A DNA stretch of 7,759 bases from an uncultured Collinsella sp. (GCA_900556365.1 USOG01000061.1:1-7759); one strand, 5' to 3'; counted from the stretch's first letter, positions 1 to 6,602 are shown. Translations and numbers: made by a program. Notes: generated from the sequence alone by a model not told the origin.

Positions 1-203
1 GATTCGATTGCCGAAGTCACGCAGCCCTCGATATGCGCCTTGAGCACGTCGGCGTTGATGCGCGCAATGAGCGCCTGCGTTGCCATGAGCTGCGTGGAAA
101 TATCGACGCAGTAGCGGTCCTCCTCGACCATCCGCAAGATGCCGTCGATCTGGCCGCGTGCCGTCTTGAGCATGCGGGTCACCGATTTGTGGTCTGCCAT
201 CAT
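1..203 (-). CDS. csoR: CsoR-family copper-sensing transcriptional repressor (C-terminus beyond window)
   Basis: The visible 67 residues match the all-helical DUF156/CsoR family. A helix resembling the family's RL..IEGQVRGI signature is seen as MLKTARGQIDGI (residues 11-22). The Cu(I)-ligand triad is Cys32, His57 and Cys61, with the same 25- and 4-residue spacing as Cys36/His61/Cys65 of Mycobacterium tuberculosis CsoR. Family members bind operator DNA as apo-tetramers and release it when Cu(I) binds, which derepresses copper export genes. I chose the ATG at 203 because a GAGGA lies 6 bases upstream; the second ATG (198-200) is also possible. The gene is the last visible one of the copA-copZ-csoR run, 135 bases after copZ. 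Its likely target is the operator ahead of copA at 3102-3126. The Cys-His-Cys pattern argues for copper over the nickel/cobalt (RcnR) or formaldehyde (FrmR) branches. The rest of the protein lies outside the window. Confidence 0.9.
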   Translation of the reverse strand, partial: MMADHKSVTRMLKTARGQIDGILRMVEEDRYCVDISTQLMATQALIARINADVLKAHIEGCVTSAIE

Positions 204-245
204 GGCGGGTCCTCGTTTCTGGTCGATCTTCCGGATGCCCCCGTC

Positions 246-312
246 AGTTGCGGTGAAATACGGACTGTTTAAAGGCCTAGGGCGGCTCAACAGTCCGTAT
301 TTCACCGCAACT
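246..312. repeat. Perfect 24-bp inverted repeat between copZ and csoR
   Basis: Bases 246-269 and 289-312 are exact reverse complements (24 of 24) around a 19-base centre. The inner part of the left arm reads GAAATACGGACTGTT and is answered by AACAGTCCGTATTTC. Neither strand has a T-run after the stem, so it is not an ordinary rho-independent terminator. Transcribed from copZ towards csoR it would form a very stable hairpin that could attenuate readthrough, protect the upstream message or be an RNase III site. It could equally be a copy of a dispersed REP- or MITE-like palindrome. The structure is seen directly; the role is inferred. Confidence 0.85.
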
Positions 313-338
313 TCTGAGGATTGAGTAGGCAGCGACTG

Positions 339-560
339 CTACGCGGCGGTCACGGATAGGGCGTGGAACTTCTCGCCGGCGCCCTCGACAGCGGCGGCGA
401 GCTGCTCGGCGGTCACGGTGTCGGCGCACTCCACCTGTACGGTCTGAGTCTCGTGATCGGCATCGGCGTCGGTCACGCCGGCAACGTTGAGCAGCGTCGT
501 TTCGACGGTGGCGTCGCAATGGCCGCACATGAGGCCGGAAGTCTTGATTGTGTAACGCAT
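339..560 (-). CDS. copZ: CopZ-like heavy-metal-associated (HMA) domain protein, probable copper chaperone
   Basis: This is a 73-residue single-domain HMA protein. The metal site is GLMCGHC, with ligands Cys12 and Cys15. The family form is GMTCxxC, so the Met two residues before the first Cys is replaced by Leu10, with Met11 adjacent. The rest fits the βαββαβ ferredoxin-like fold: GVTDADADHETQTVQVE as the middle strands and TAEQLAAAVEGAG as the second helix. Such proteins carry Cu(I) in the cytoplasm and hand it to the N-terminal HMA domain of the CopA ATPase or to CsoR. I chose the ATG at 560 because AGAGGA sits 6 bases upstream. A start at 614 would add 18 residues outside the fold with no good ribosome site. 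It lies 147 bases after copA on the same strand, so it probably shares the copper-responsive transcript. Confidence 0.9.
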   Translation of the reverse strand: MRYTIKTSGLMCGHCDATVETTLLNVAGVTDADADHETQTVQVECADTVTAEQLAAAVEGAGEKFHALSVTAA

Positions 561-616
561 GGATATTCCTCTCTGTTGTGTCGGCTTTCCCGGGCACCCG
601 ACCTTGACCTTCAAAC

Positions 617-647
617 CGTCGCTCGCGTACCAAAGTACGCGTCGCTC
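617..647. repeat. Small hairpin flanked by an 8-base direct repeat in the copA-copZ gap
   Basis: CGCGTAC (624-630) and GTACGCG (635-641) form a 7-bp stem with a CAAA loop. CGTCGCTC is repeated directly at 617-624 and 640-647. It lies in the 147-base gap between copA and copZ. There is no T-tract on either strand, so it is a weak terminator candidate at best. A processing or differential-stability site between the two messages is possible but unproven. I see no convincing separate promoter for copZ in the gap. Confidence 0.45.
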
Positions 648-707
648 CTCTTTCAGGCCAATCTCGGGCGCCTGGAAAACCCGTTCTAAATGTACTTAAT
701 GGTGAGC

Positions 708-3050
708 CTATTTTGCCACTTTAGGCTTAAAGGATTTTAAGCGCAGCGCATTGCTTACGACGCAGACACTCGACAGACTCATGGCCGCGGCGCCAAACAT
801 CGGCGAGAGCTGCCATCCGGTGAGCGGGAAGAACACGCCCGCCGCCAGCGGAATGCCGATGCCGTTGTAGAACAGTGCCCAGAACAGGTCCTGTTTGATG
901 TTGCGGATCGTGGCGCGCGAAAGCTCGATGGCGCGGGCGACGTCCAAGAGGTCGCTGCGCATGAGTACCACGTCGGCGCCCTCCTTGGCGATGTCGGCGC
1001 CGGTGCCGATAGCAAGGCCCACGTCGGCGCGCGCTAGGGCGGGGGAGTCATTGATGCCGTCGCCCACCATGGCGACCTTGCCGCCCGCATCCTGCAGCTC
1101 GCGCACGTGGCGTTCCTTGTCGGCGGGGAGGACGTCGGCGATGACCTGCTCGCTGCTCAGTCCCACGCGGCGGGCGATCGCTTCGGCTGTCACGCGGTTG
1201 TCGCCGGTGAGCATGCGCACGTCGACGCCAAGCGAGCGCAGTGCGGCGATGGCCCCGGCGCTCGTCTCCTTGACCTCGTCCGCCACGGCGATGGTGCCGA
1301 CAAGCTCGCTGTTCTTGGCAAAGAACAGTGGCGTCTTGCCCTCGGCCGCGAACTGTTCGGCAAGGCCGGCGGGAACCTTCACGCCCAGCTCGTCCATCAG
1401 ACGCACGTTGCCGGCGGCGATGACATTCTGCCCCTCGCGTGCCGTAACGCCTCGCCCGGGCACGGCGGCAAAGTCCTCGACCATGCGTGCGACGATTCCG
1501 CGCGCCTCGCACTCGGCCATAATCGCCTCGGCCAGCGGGTGCTCGCTTGAGCGCTCCAGCGCAGCGGCCAGCTTGAGCAGCGCCTTTTCGCTCATGGCGG
1601 GCGATCCGTCGGCACGCGTGGCTACCACGATATCGGTCACGGCAGGCTTGCCGCGAGTGACCGTTCCCGTCTTATCGAGCACCACGGTGCCCACGCTGCG
1701 CAGATTCTCCAGCGCCTCGGCGCTCTTGAACAGAATGCCCATCTCGGCGCCCTTGCCGGTGCCGACCATAATGGCGACGGGCGTGGCCAGACCCAATGCG
1801 CACGGACAGCTGATCACCAGCACGGCCACGGCGGAGGTGAGCGCCTCGTTTATGCTGCCGGTCAGTGCCATCCACGCCGCAAAGGTCACAGCCGAGATCA
1901 CGAACACCACGGGCACGAACACGCCGGCGACTTTGTCGGCCATGCGGGCGATAGGCGCCTTGGTGGCGTTGGCGTCCTCGACGAGCTGGATAATCTTGGC
2001 GAGCGACGTGTCGGCGCCCACGCGTGTGGCACGGAAGGTAAACGAGCCGGTGCGGTTGACCGTGGCGGCGTTGACGGTGTCGCCGGCGGTCTTTTCCACG
2101 GGGATGGACTCGCCGGTGAGCGCGCTCTCGTCCACGGCCGAGCTGCCCTCGAGCACCACGCCATCGACGGGGATGGACTCGCCGGGGCGCACGCGCAGGA
2201 CCTGGCCGGGAAGGATACTGTCGACGTCGACGGTGGTCTCGGTGCCGTCGTCGGCAACGACGGTCGCGGTCTTGGGCGCCAGGTCGATGAGCGCCTCGAT
2301 GGCGCCGCCGGTTTTGGACTTGCTGCGCGTCTCGAGGTATTTGCCCACGGTGACCAGCGACAGGATCGTGCCCGCGCTCTCAAAATACAGATTGTCCATG
2401 CTCGTCATCATGGCCTCGTGGACCTGGCCCGCGGCTAATTGGTCGGCCATGATGAACATGGCGTAGAGCGACCAGGCGATGGAGGCGGTGGCGCCCACGG
2501 CAATAAGGGCGTCCATGGTGGGCGCGCCGTGCGCGAGCGATTTAAACCCGTTGATAAAGTACGCGTCGTTGACATAGACGATGGGGATGAGCAGGACGAG
2601 CTCGGTGAGGGCGAGCGTCATGCTGTGGGTATGGTCGGTGAAAATGCCGGGCAGCGGCCAACCAAGCATGTGTCCCATGCCTATGTAGAACAGTGGGACG
2701 AGGAAAACGATCGAGATGATGAGGCGGGTGCGCATGGCAGAGGCGGCGGCCTCCAGCTTTTTGGTTGGCGACTCCATATGGGCGGCGCCAGAGCTGGCTT
2801 GCGTGCTGCCGTTTGAGCCGGCGGTACCGGTGCCCGCATCGACGGGCGAGGCCGAGTAGCCGGCACGATCGACGGCGGTGCAGATATCGTCGGGGGAGAC
2901 CTGCGCGGGGTCGTAGTCCACCAGCATGGAGCCGGCGAGCAGGTTGACCGCGACGCTTTGGACGCCGTCGAGCTTGCTCACGGCACGGTCCACGTGCGCT
3001 TGGCACGCGGCGCACGTCATGCCGCCCACGTCAAACTTATCTTGAGCCAT
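708..3050 (-). CDS. copA: Copper-exporting P1B-type ATPase CopA
   Basis: A 780-residue inner-membrane pump that exports cytoplasmic Cu(I) using ATP. In order: an N-terminal HMA domain with GMTCAAC (Cys13, Cys16); a Gly/Ser/Thr-rich linker (about 70-95); first membrane helices (about 108-200); the actuator domain with TGES (312-315); the ion-site helix with CPC (415-417); the phosphorylation motif DKTGT (Asp459); the P1B-specific nucleotide-domain SEHP (His504-Pro505); TGDN (615-618); the hinge GDGIND (663-668); and the last two helices with YN (728-729) and MSLSS (757-761). CPC plus YN plus MxxSS is the Cu+ signature of subgroup P1B-1, which separates it from Zn/Cd/Pb pumps. The length is normal and no motif is missing. 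The ATG at 3050 has AGGAG 5 bases upstream. It is the first gene of the cluster, and a CsoR-like operator overlaps its putative promoter. Confidence 0.97.
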   Translation of the reverse strand: MAQDKFDVGGMTCAACQAHVDRAVSKLDGVQSVAVNLLAGSMLVDYDPAQVSPDDICTAVDRAGYSASPVDAGTGTAGSNGSTQASSGAAHMESPTKKLEAAASAMRTRLIISIVFLVPLFYIGMGHMLGWPLPGIFTDHTHSMTLALTELVLLIPIVYVNDAYFINGFKSLAHGAPTMDALIAVGATASIAWSLYAMFIMADQLAAGQVHEAMMTSMDNLYFESAGTILSLVTVGKYLETRSKSKTGGAIEALIDLAPKTATVVADDGTETTVDVDSILPGQVLRVRPGESIPVDGVVLEGSSAVDESALTGESIPVEKTAGDTVNAATVNRTGSFTFRATRVGADTSLAKIIQLVEDANATKAPIARMADKVAGVFVPVVFVISAVTFAAWMALTGSINEALTSAVAVLVISCPCALGLATPVAIMVGTGKGAEMGILFKSAEALENLRSVGTVVLDKTGTVTRGKPAVTDIVVATRADGSPAMSEKALLKLAAALERSSEHPLAEAIMAECEARGIVARMVEDFAAVPGRGVTAREGQNVIAAGNVRLMDELGVKVPAGLAEQFAAEGKTPLFFAKNSELVGTIAVADEVKETSAGAIAALRSLGVDVRMLTGDNRVTAEAIARRVGLSSEQVIADVLPADKERHVRELQDAGGKVAMVGDGINDSPALARADVGLAIGTGADIAKEGADVVLMRSDLLDVARAIELSRATIRNIKQDLFWALFYNGIGIPLAAGVFFPLTGWQLSPMFGAAAMSLSSVCVVSNALRLKSFKPKVAK

Positions 3051-3097
3051 GGCTTCTCCTTTCTGTAGTTCGGTGTTGGAATTGTTAACCTGCTGAT

Positions 3098-3103
3098 ACT
3101 ATA
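3098..3103 (-). promoter_or_regulatory. Putative -10 element of the copA promoter
   Basis: On the minus strand the bases read TATAGT (5 of 6 to TATAAT), 47 bases before the copA ATG. No good -35 is seen at 17 bases. TGTACA, a 4 of 6 match to TTGACA, lies 19 bases away on the other side of the G/C tract. The operator therefore fills the space between the two elements, a natural position for repression by occlusion. Confidence 0.5.
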
Positions 3104-3126
3104 CACCCATACCCCCTGGGGGTGTA
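3102..3126. promoter_or_regulatory. Putative CsoR operator upstream of copA
   Basis: Two nested palindromes are seen: an inner ACCCCC-T-GGGGGT (3111-3123) and outer arms TACACCC (3102-3108) and GGGTGTA (3120-3126). Known CsoR operators are G/C-tract pseudo-palindromes of the type TACCCC...GGGGTA placed over copper-gene promoters. A csoR gene is present three genes along the same cluster, so the assignment is well supported by context. No binding data are implied. Confidence 0.75.
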
Positions 3127-3185
3127 CAGTGGAGATTGAAATGTATACCATTCTGTTATTGGCCGAGGTGATAGCCAGGTCGGCG

Positions 3186-3275
3186 GACCGTAGCCGGTCT
3201 AATGTCTCAATCTGTAACAACTAGACCCGTTTTTGTCGAGTAACTGTTACAGATCGAGACAGACCGTCCGCGGTC
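3186..3275. repeat. Two small palindromes GACCG-N4-CGGTC ahead of the tandem elements
   Basis: GACCG TAGC CGGTC lies at 3186-3199 and GACCG TCCG CGGTC at 3262-3275. Each precedes one copy of the larger TGTAACA/TGTTACA element, so together they form a composite unit repeated twice in tandem. The arms are identical and the 4-base centres differ. The third element (6781-6839) lacks this part. Confidence 0.6.
3203..3261 (+). repeat. Inverted-repeat element, copy A
   Basis: Left arm TGTCTCAATCTGTAACA (3203-3219) and right arm TGTTACAGATCGAGACA (3245-3261) are inverted with one mismatch in 17. The 25-base centre carries CCGTTTTTG. It belongs to a three-member family in this window, all with the same 25-base centre length and the T-run on the plus strand. 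The T-run is inside the loop, not after the stem, so it is not a terminator. It lies upstream of the putative copA promoter and downstream of the kinase gene. Confidence 0.85.
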
Positions 3276-3283
3276 AACTCAAA

Positions 3284-3342
3284 TGTCTTGATCTGTAACA
3301 TCTAGAGAGGTTTTTGACCCCTTACTGTTACAGATCGAGATA
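3284..3342 (+). repeat. Inverted-repeat element, copy B
   Basis: Left arm TGTCTTGATCTGTAACA (3284-3300) and right arm TGTTACAGATCGAGATA (3326-3342) are inverted with two differences in 17. Both differences would be G-U pairs in plus-strand RNA. The 25-base centre carries AGGTTTTTGA. It lies 81 bases after copy A in the same orientation. The centre differs from copy A mainly around the T-run, while the TCTGTAACA/TGTTACAGATCGAGA blocks are kept. Confidence 0.85.
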
Positions 3343-3383
3343 ATTGCCGGGGAGGGGTCCCGTCACGGCAAGACGCCCGCTCT

Positions 3384-5468
3384 CTAGATACAGAATCCGG
3401 GGATCACACAGGTTCGTTTGTTTGGCTTGTCCGCAGGCGTTGCGTACGTAAAGGCGTCGCCGTCGTGGCCCACACGGTTTATGTAGAGTGTGCCTTCGCT
3501 CTCTGATGTGTCGGGGCTCACCGTGCGCTCCCACCAACAGGTGTCCTTGTCCTTCCACTGGCGGACCATTGTCTCGTTCGTGGAATACGGGCTCACCTTG
3601 AGCTCGCGGAAGAGCTGATACTCCTTGCCCTCGCCGTTATAGATGTCTGCCAGGTAGTGATAGCCCTCGGCAAACGAATCGGGCGGTTGCGTACCGCACA
3701 GCTCGACCATGGCGGGCAGCCAAAGGGTTGCGGGCAACTCGCTCAGGCACGATGCGCTGTTGGCGGCGCCCACATTGTTCGAGACCTTCTTGACCCCTTT
3801 AATGAGTCCGCGCAACTCGTTGGGCAGCAGTTTAAGGCCGTCGTCGTCGAGCCATTCCCGCAGCTCGCAATCTGCCCAGCCGGCGCTCGGCGGTTCAGCC
3901 GCAGCATCGCGCTCGGCAATGCCGGCGTCGAACATAAACGTCAGTCCGGCCTTGCCCGTCCCGTCTAGAAGCTCGTCGTGGCGGATGCCCACAAGCTGCG
4001 CGCCAACCTGCAGCCCGTTGGTGAGCGTGACACGCTTGGCACACGGATAGGGGATATGCCCATCGGCATCGAGCAGGTGATAGCGCTTGGCAACCTCGCG
4101 TGCTTCGTCACGGGTCTCGGCGGCCTTAATCTTGAGCGAAATCTCCTGCAGCTGATCCCAGGTGTAGTCGCCAAGCGAACCGCGGATGCCGTCCAGGTAG
4201 TCGGGGATGCCAAAGCCATGGGTTGCCGCGCCAACGACGCTGAGCCCCGCAACGACTGCAACGACGCCACCGATAATAAAGCGGCGGCGGGTCATGGCAT
4301 CGTGCCGGGCCTGCTCCAGGATCTCTCGCGCGCGCTCGCCGGCGACGTCGACCTTAAGGTGTGTACCGGAGTCGATGTCGATTGCGGCGTCACTGCCCGC
4401 GCCTTCGCGGCCCTCGGATTCGGCATCGGTGAGGTATGCCGAGAGCACCTCGAGCATCTGCTGCTCGGTGGGACGATCGCACTGATCGACTGAGAGGCCC
4501 TTCATGATGATTTGGACGAGCGCTTCATCGCCCTCGCAGCGCGGCTCGAGCGGTGCCGGCTTGGTCTTGGTCTTTACGAGATAGAACGAGCCGGTTGCAG
4601 CGGCGTCCGTCGACTCAAAGTCAAACGGTTTGCGACCGCTGTAGAGCTGGTACAGAATGCTCGAAAGCGCATAGACGTCGATCGCGGGCGAACGGCGAAG
4701 GGCCGCGATGCCTTCGATATCCTGCGTGAGCATCTCGGGCGCGGCGTATGCGGGCGTGGCAAAGCGCCAGATGTCGGCGCGCCGGGTGATCGTGTCGTTG
4801 CCGAGAGCCATGGTCGCGGAGCCCATGTCGATGAGGCAGGGGTCAAAGGAACAATCGGCAATCTGCTGCTCGAGCGTTCGGCTGGTGGTGCGGAACATGA
4901 TATTGGCTGGCGACAGGTCGCGATGGATGACCGGATTCACGAGGCCCTGGGTCATCAAGAGCGCACGAAGCACGGCGTTTCCGACGGCGGCGACCATCTG
5001 GGTGGTCAGCCCGCCCGAGGCGTCGTGCGGAAGCAGGGGCAGCGCCTGCTTGAGTGAGGTGCCCTCGACCCACTCCATGAGGATGAGCGGGTCATCCTCG
5101 CACGATCCGTAGCCATAGACGCGCGGAAATCCGCGCAGGTGCGAGACGGTACACAGATGACGGTACTCCTCGAACAGCGCAGCGGTGTTGGCCAGGTGCG
5201 CGGCCGATTGCTCGGCGGAGCGGTCGGGGGCTTGGCCAGAGAGAATGACGTTGTCCTTGAGCAGCTTGACGGCAAAGACCTCGCCGCTCGTGTTGGTCGC
5301 GCGCAGCACGTGCCCGATGTTGCCGTTGTTGCGGTGGGCCGTCTGGAGAATAAGCGTCATAAACCGACGCTTGGCGTCGTCCTCGGCGCTGGGGTCGACC
5401 GCCACGGCGGTATCGAACGTATCGAGACGGATGAGTTTGTCGCCATAGGCGCTATCGGTAGTATCCAT
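3384..5468 (-). CDS. Membrane Ser/Thr protein kinase with C-terminal DUF6273-like outer domain
   Basis: A 694-residue Hanks-type kinase. The kinase domain covers about 46-340. It has a degenerate glycine loop (NGNIGHV, with Asn47 where the first Gly is expected), FAVK with Lys68, probable αC Glu100/101, MEWVEG hinge, HRDLSPAN with Asp184 and Asn189, DMG (214-216) in place of DFG, and APE (243-245). The ATP- and metal-binding residues are present, so activity is expected. RRR before a single hydrophobic helix (about 397-416) predicts an inside N-terminus and outside C-terminus. The outer part (about 430-694) resembles DUF6273, with W531..CELREWL, LWLPAMVE and WWERTVSP; its ligand is unknown. 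The ATG at 5468 has AAGGAA 4 bases upstream. The frame is open back to 5555, but that stretch runs through a hairpin. The FHA gene upstream is the likely partner. No PP2C phosphatase is in view. Confidence 0.9.
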   Translation of the reverse strand: MDTTDSAYGDKLIRLDTFDTAVAVDPSAEDDAKRRFMTLILQTAHRNNGNIGHVLRATNTSGEVFAVKLLKDNVILSGQAPDRSAEQSAAHLANTAALFEEYRHLCTVSHLRGFPRVYGYGSCEDDPLILMEWVEGTSLKQALPLLPHDASGGLTTQMVAAVGNAVLRALLMTQGLVNPVIHRDLSPANIMFRTTSRTLEQQIADCSFDPCLIDMGSATMALGNDTITRRADIWRFATPAYAAPEMLTQDIEGIAALRRSPAIDVYALSSILYQLYSGRKPFDFESTDAAATGSFYLVKTKTKPAPLEPRCEGDEALVQIIMKGLSVDQCDRPTEQQMLEVLSAYLTDAESEGREGAGSDAAIDIDSGTHLKVDVAGERAREILEQARHDAMTRRRFIIGGVVAVVAGLSVVGAATHGFGIPDYLDGIRGSLGDYTWDQLQEISLKIKAAETRDEAREVAKRYHLLDADGHIPYPCAKRVTLTNGLQVGAQLVGIRHDELLDGTGKAGLTFMFDAGIAERDAAAEPPSAGWADCELREWLDDDGLKLLPNELRGLIKGVKKVSNNVGAANSASCLSELPATLWLPAMVELCGTQPPDSFAEGYHYLADIYNGEGKEYQLFRELKVSPYSTNETMVRQWKDKDTCWWERTVSPDTSESEGTLYINRVGHDGDAFTYATPADKPNKRTCVIPGFCI

Positions 5469-5500
5469 GGCGTTCCTTTGTCTGGCATGGGTTGCCGCGC

Positions 5501-5561
5501 GTACACGTGAGCAGTGCGGATATCGGTAAAGTACCATGATAGCCGCACTGCTCACGTGTAC
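5501..5561. repeat. Long near-perfect hairpin upstream of the kinase gene
   Basis: GTACACGTGAGCAGTGCGG (5501-5519) pairs perfectly with its reverse complement at 5543-5561. After one mismatch (5520/5542), TATC (5521-5524) pairs with GATA (5538-5541). After a two-base bulge, GGTA (5525-5528) pairs with TACC (5532-5535) around an AAG loop. This gives about 27 pairs in 61 bases. On the minus strand it would end about 20 bases before the kinase ribosome site, with no T-tract after it, so a terminator is unlikely. A leader structure, an RNase III site or a dispersed palindrome are all possible. Confidence 0.8.
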
Positions 5562-5599
5562 CGCTGAGTATTGTCGTTTACGACGCAGAAGGTAGAAGA

Positions 5600-5626
5600 C
5601 GAAAGACGGACGGCGACCGTCTTCCG
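5600..5626 (-). terminator. Probable weak rho-independent terminator after the FHA gene
   Basis: In minus-strand RNA, CGGAAGACGG (5626 to 5617) pairs with CCGUCUUUCG (5609 to 5600) over 10 bp including one G-U pair, with a 7-base loop. It is followed by a pyrimidine-rich UCUUCU. It begins 14 bases after the FHA stop codon. The G-U pair exists only in the minus-strand RNA and would be an A-C clash in plus-strand RNA, which favours function on this strand. The U-tract is poor, so readthrough into the kinase gene is likely. Confidence 0.5.
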
Positions 5627-5639
5627 ATCGCTGTCCGTG

Positions 5640-6602
5640 CTAGTCCACAATGACAAGGAATGTCGTGTAGAGACCCAGATGGAGCCTGTCGCTGTTGGCG
5701 ATTTCCACGGGGGGATAGACTTTGCCGGGCTCTCGTTGGTCGCGGGGCGGCTCAATCACAATATCGCCGTCGCCTGCGCCCGATTCGAGTACTGTGCCGT
5801 TGGTCGACCCAAGGCCCTGGGCGTACCAGTGTTCACCCTCGAGCCAAATACGAAGATGCTCGCGCGATGCGTCGGCGCCTACATCGGTGATGCTGGGCGA
5901 GGTTTTGGGCAAAGAACCAATCACGGTGCCGTGCGGATCGCGTGTGAGGGGATGGATTTGCATGTCGGCGCAGTTGTCGGCATGGGTTCTGAGCAGACCG
6001 AGGTTGGGGGCGACGGTGCGCGGCTGCTCCAGGCTGCTCATAAAGCCACGCCCGACGGTAGTTTCGGTGGTGCCAAAGTGCCCGCCCGTCTTGCTGTCGC
6101 AAAAGCGCTCGACGGTGGCCACGCCCTGAACGGGATCGGCGAGCGCCCCCGTTGCCACAAAGAGCATCAAGAAGAGCGTGCTTTTTTCGCGCACGGCATT
6201 GCCGTCAAAGTTGTCGATGCGATTGAGGGCATTTGCATATAGGCGGCTGTCCAGCTTGTAGCTGGCGAGAGCCGACATCATTTCGTTGGCGGCCGGACCG
6301 CGATAGTGCTCGGCGATTGCCCGATAGGCGGACTCGCCGCCGCCGAGCTTGCTGTAGATTGCCGAGGAAAGGTTGAGCGTGGTGACGGTAAAGTCGCTGT
6401 AGATGGAGGGCGCGCACTGGTCAGGCTTGCGATGGACGATGTAACGGGTGAGATACGAGCGGTTGGAAGAGCATTTCTCGAGCAGGGTACTGCCGAGATA
6501 AGAGTTTCCATTGATGAGCATTCGGGCGATCTCGAGATGTTTAAGACCGCCGAACGAGCGAATATCGTTATAGAGGACCGAGCAAGGCGTCTCTGCTGCC
6601 AC
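5640..6602 (-). CDS. FHA-domain protein with unrecognised N-terminal region
   Basis: A 320-residue soluble protein. The C-terminal part (about 224-320) is an FHA domain, a phosphothreonine-binding module: GTVIGS (225-230), SREH (246-249) and LGSTNGT (264-270) are the three hallmark segments, with Ser246, Arg247, His249 and Asn268 in place. Residues 1-220 match no family I know. They look mostly helical, contain several Cys (7, 44, 63, 168, 211), and have no signal peptide or clear membrane helix apart from a short hydrophobic stretch near 142-154. I chose GTG at 6602 because AAAGGAGG lies 5 bases upstream; the TTG at 6632 has no such site. It precedes a Ser/Thr kinase gene on the same strand, so it probably reads or is modified by that kinase. 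The FHA call is firm, the partnership is inferred. Confidence 0.88.
   Translation of the reverse strand: MAAETPCSVLYNDIRSFGGLKHLEIARMLINGNSYLGSTLLEKCSSNRSYLTRYIVHRKPDQCAPSIYSDFTVTTLNLSSAIYSKLGGGESAYRAIAEHYRGPAANEMMSALASYKLDSRLYANALNRIDNFDGNAVREKSTLFLMLFVATGALADPVQGVATVERFCDSKTGGHFGTTETTVGRGFMSSLEQPRTVAPNLGLLRTHADNCADMQIHPLTRDPHGTVIGSLPKTSPSITDVGADASREHLRIWLEGEHWYAQGLGSTNGTVLESGAGDGDIVIEPPRDQREPGKVYPPVEIANSDRLHLGLYTTFLVIVD

Larger units (their letters stand above)
3051..3383. other. 333-base intergenic region between the kinase gene and copA
   Basis: No gene is supported here. From right to left (the reading direction of both flanking genes) it holds the end of the kinase transcript, two tandem inverted-repeat elements (3284-3342 and 3203-3261), then the copA promoter and operator (about 3098-3126), then a roughly 48-base copA leader. 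After the kinase stop I see only a poor bulged GC stem without a T-tract, so where the kinase transcript ends is not clear. Confidence 0.7.

Noticed and set aside
561..614. 18-residue extension of the CopZ-like protein
   Set aside because: It adds residues outside the HMA fold, whereas the ATG at 560 has AGAGGA 6 bases upstream.
895..2466. 523-codon open frame on the plus strand opposite copA
   Set aside because: It is antisense to an intact CopA with every motif present. It is Ser/Thr/Ala-rich, as expected from a high-GC shadow frame, and shows no family signature.
3203..3342. Elements A and B as rho-independent terminators of the kinase gene
   Set aside because: The T-run is in the loop on the opposite strand, with no U-tract after the stem in minus-strand RNA, and a third copy lies in a divergent promoter region.
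3186..3342. CRISPR-like array from the two tandem units
   Set aside because: There are only two units with internal palindromes and related, not unique, spacers, and no cas gene is nearby.
5469..5555. 29-residue N-terminal extension of the kinase
   Set aside because: The frame is open, but it would be translated through the long hairpin and has no good ribosome site. The ATG at 5468 has AAGGAA at the right distance.
5573..5584. GTCGT-TT-ACGAC small palindrome between the FHA terminator and the hairpin
   Set aside because: Five-base arms are expected by chance in sequence of this composition. It could be a kinase operator, but nothing else supports it.
5571..6242. 223-codon open frame on the plus strand opposite the FHA gene
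   Set aside because: It is antisense to the FHA domain coding region, matches no known domain and lacks a ribosome site.
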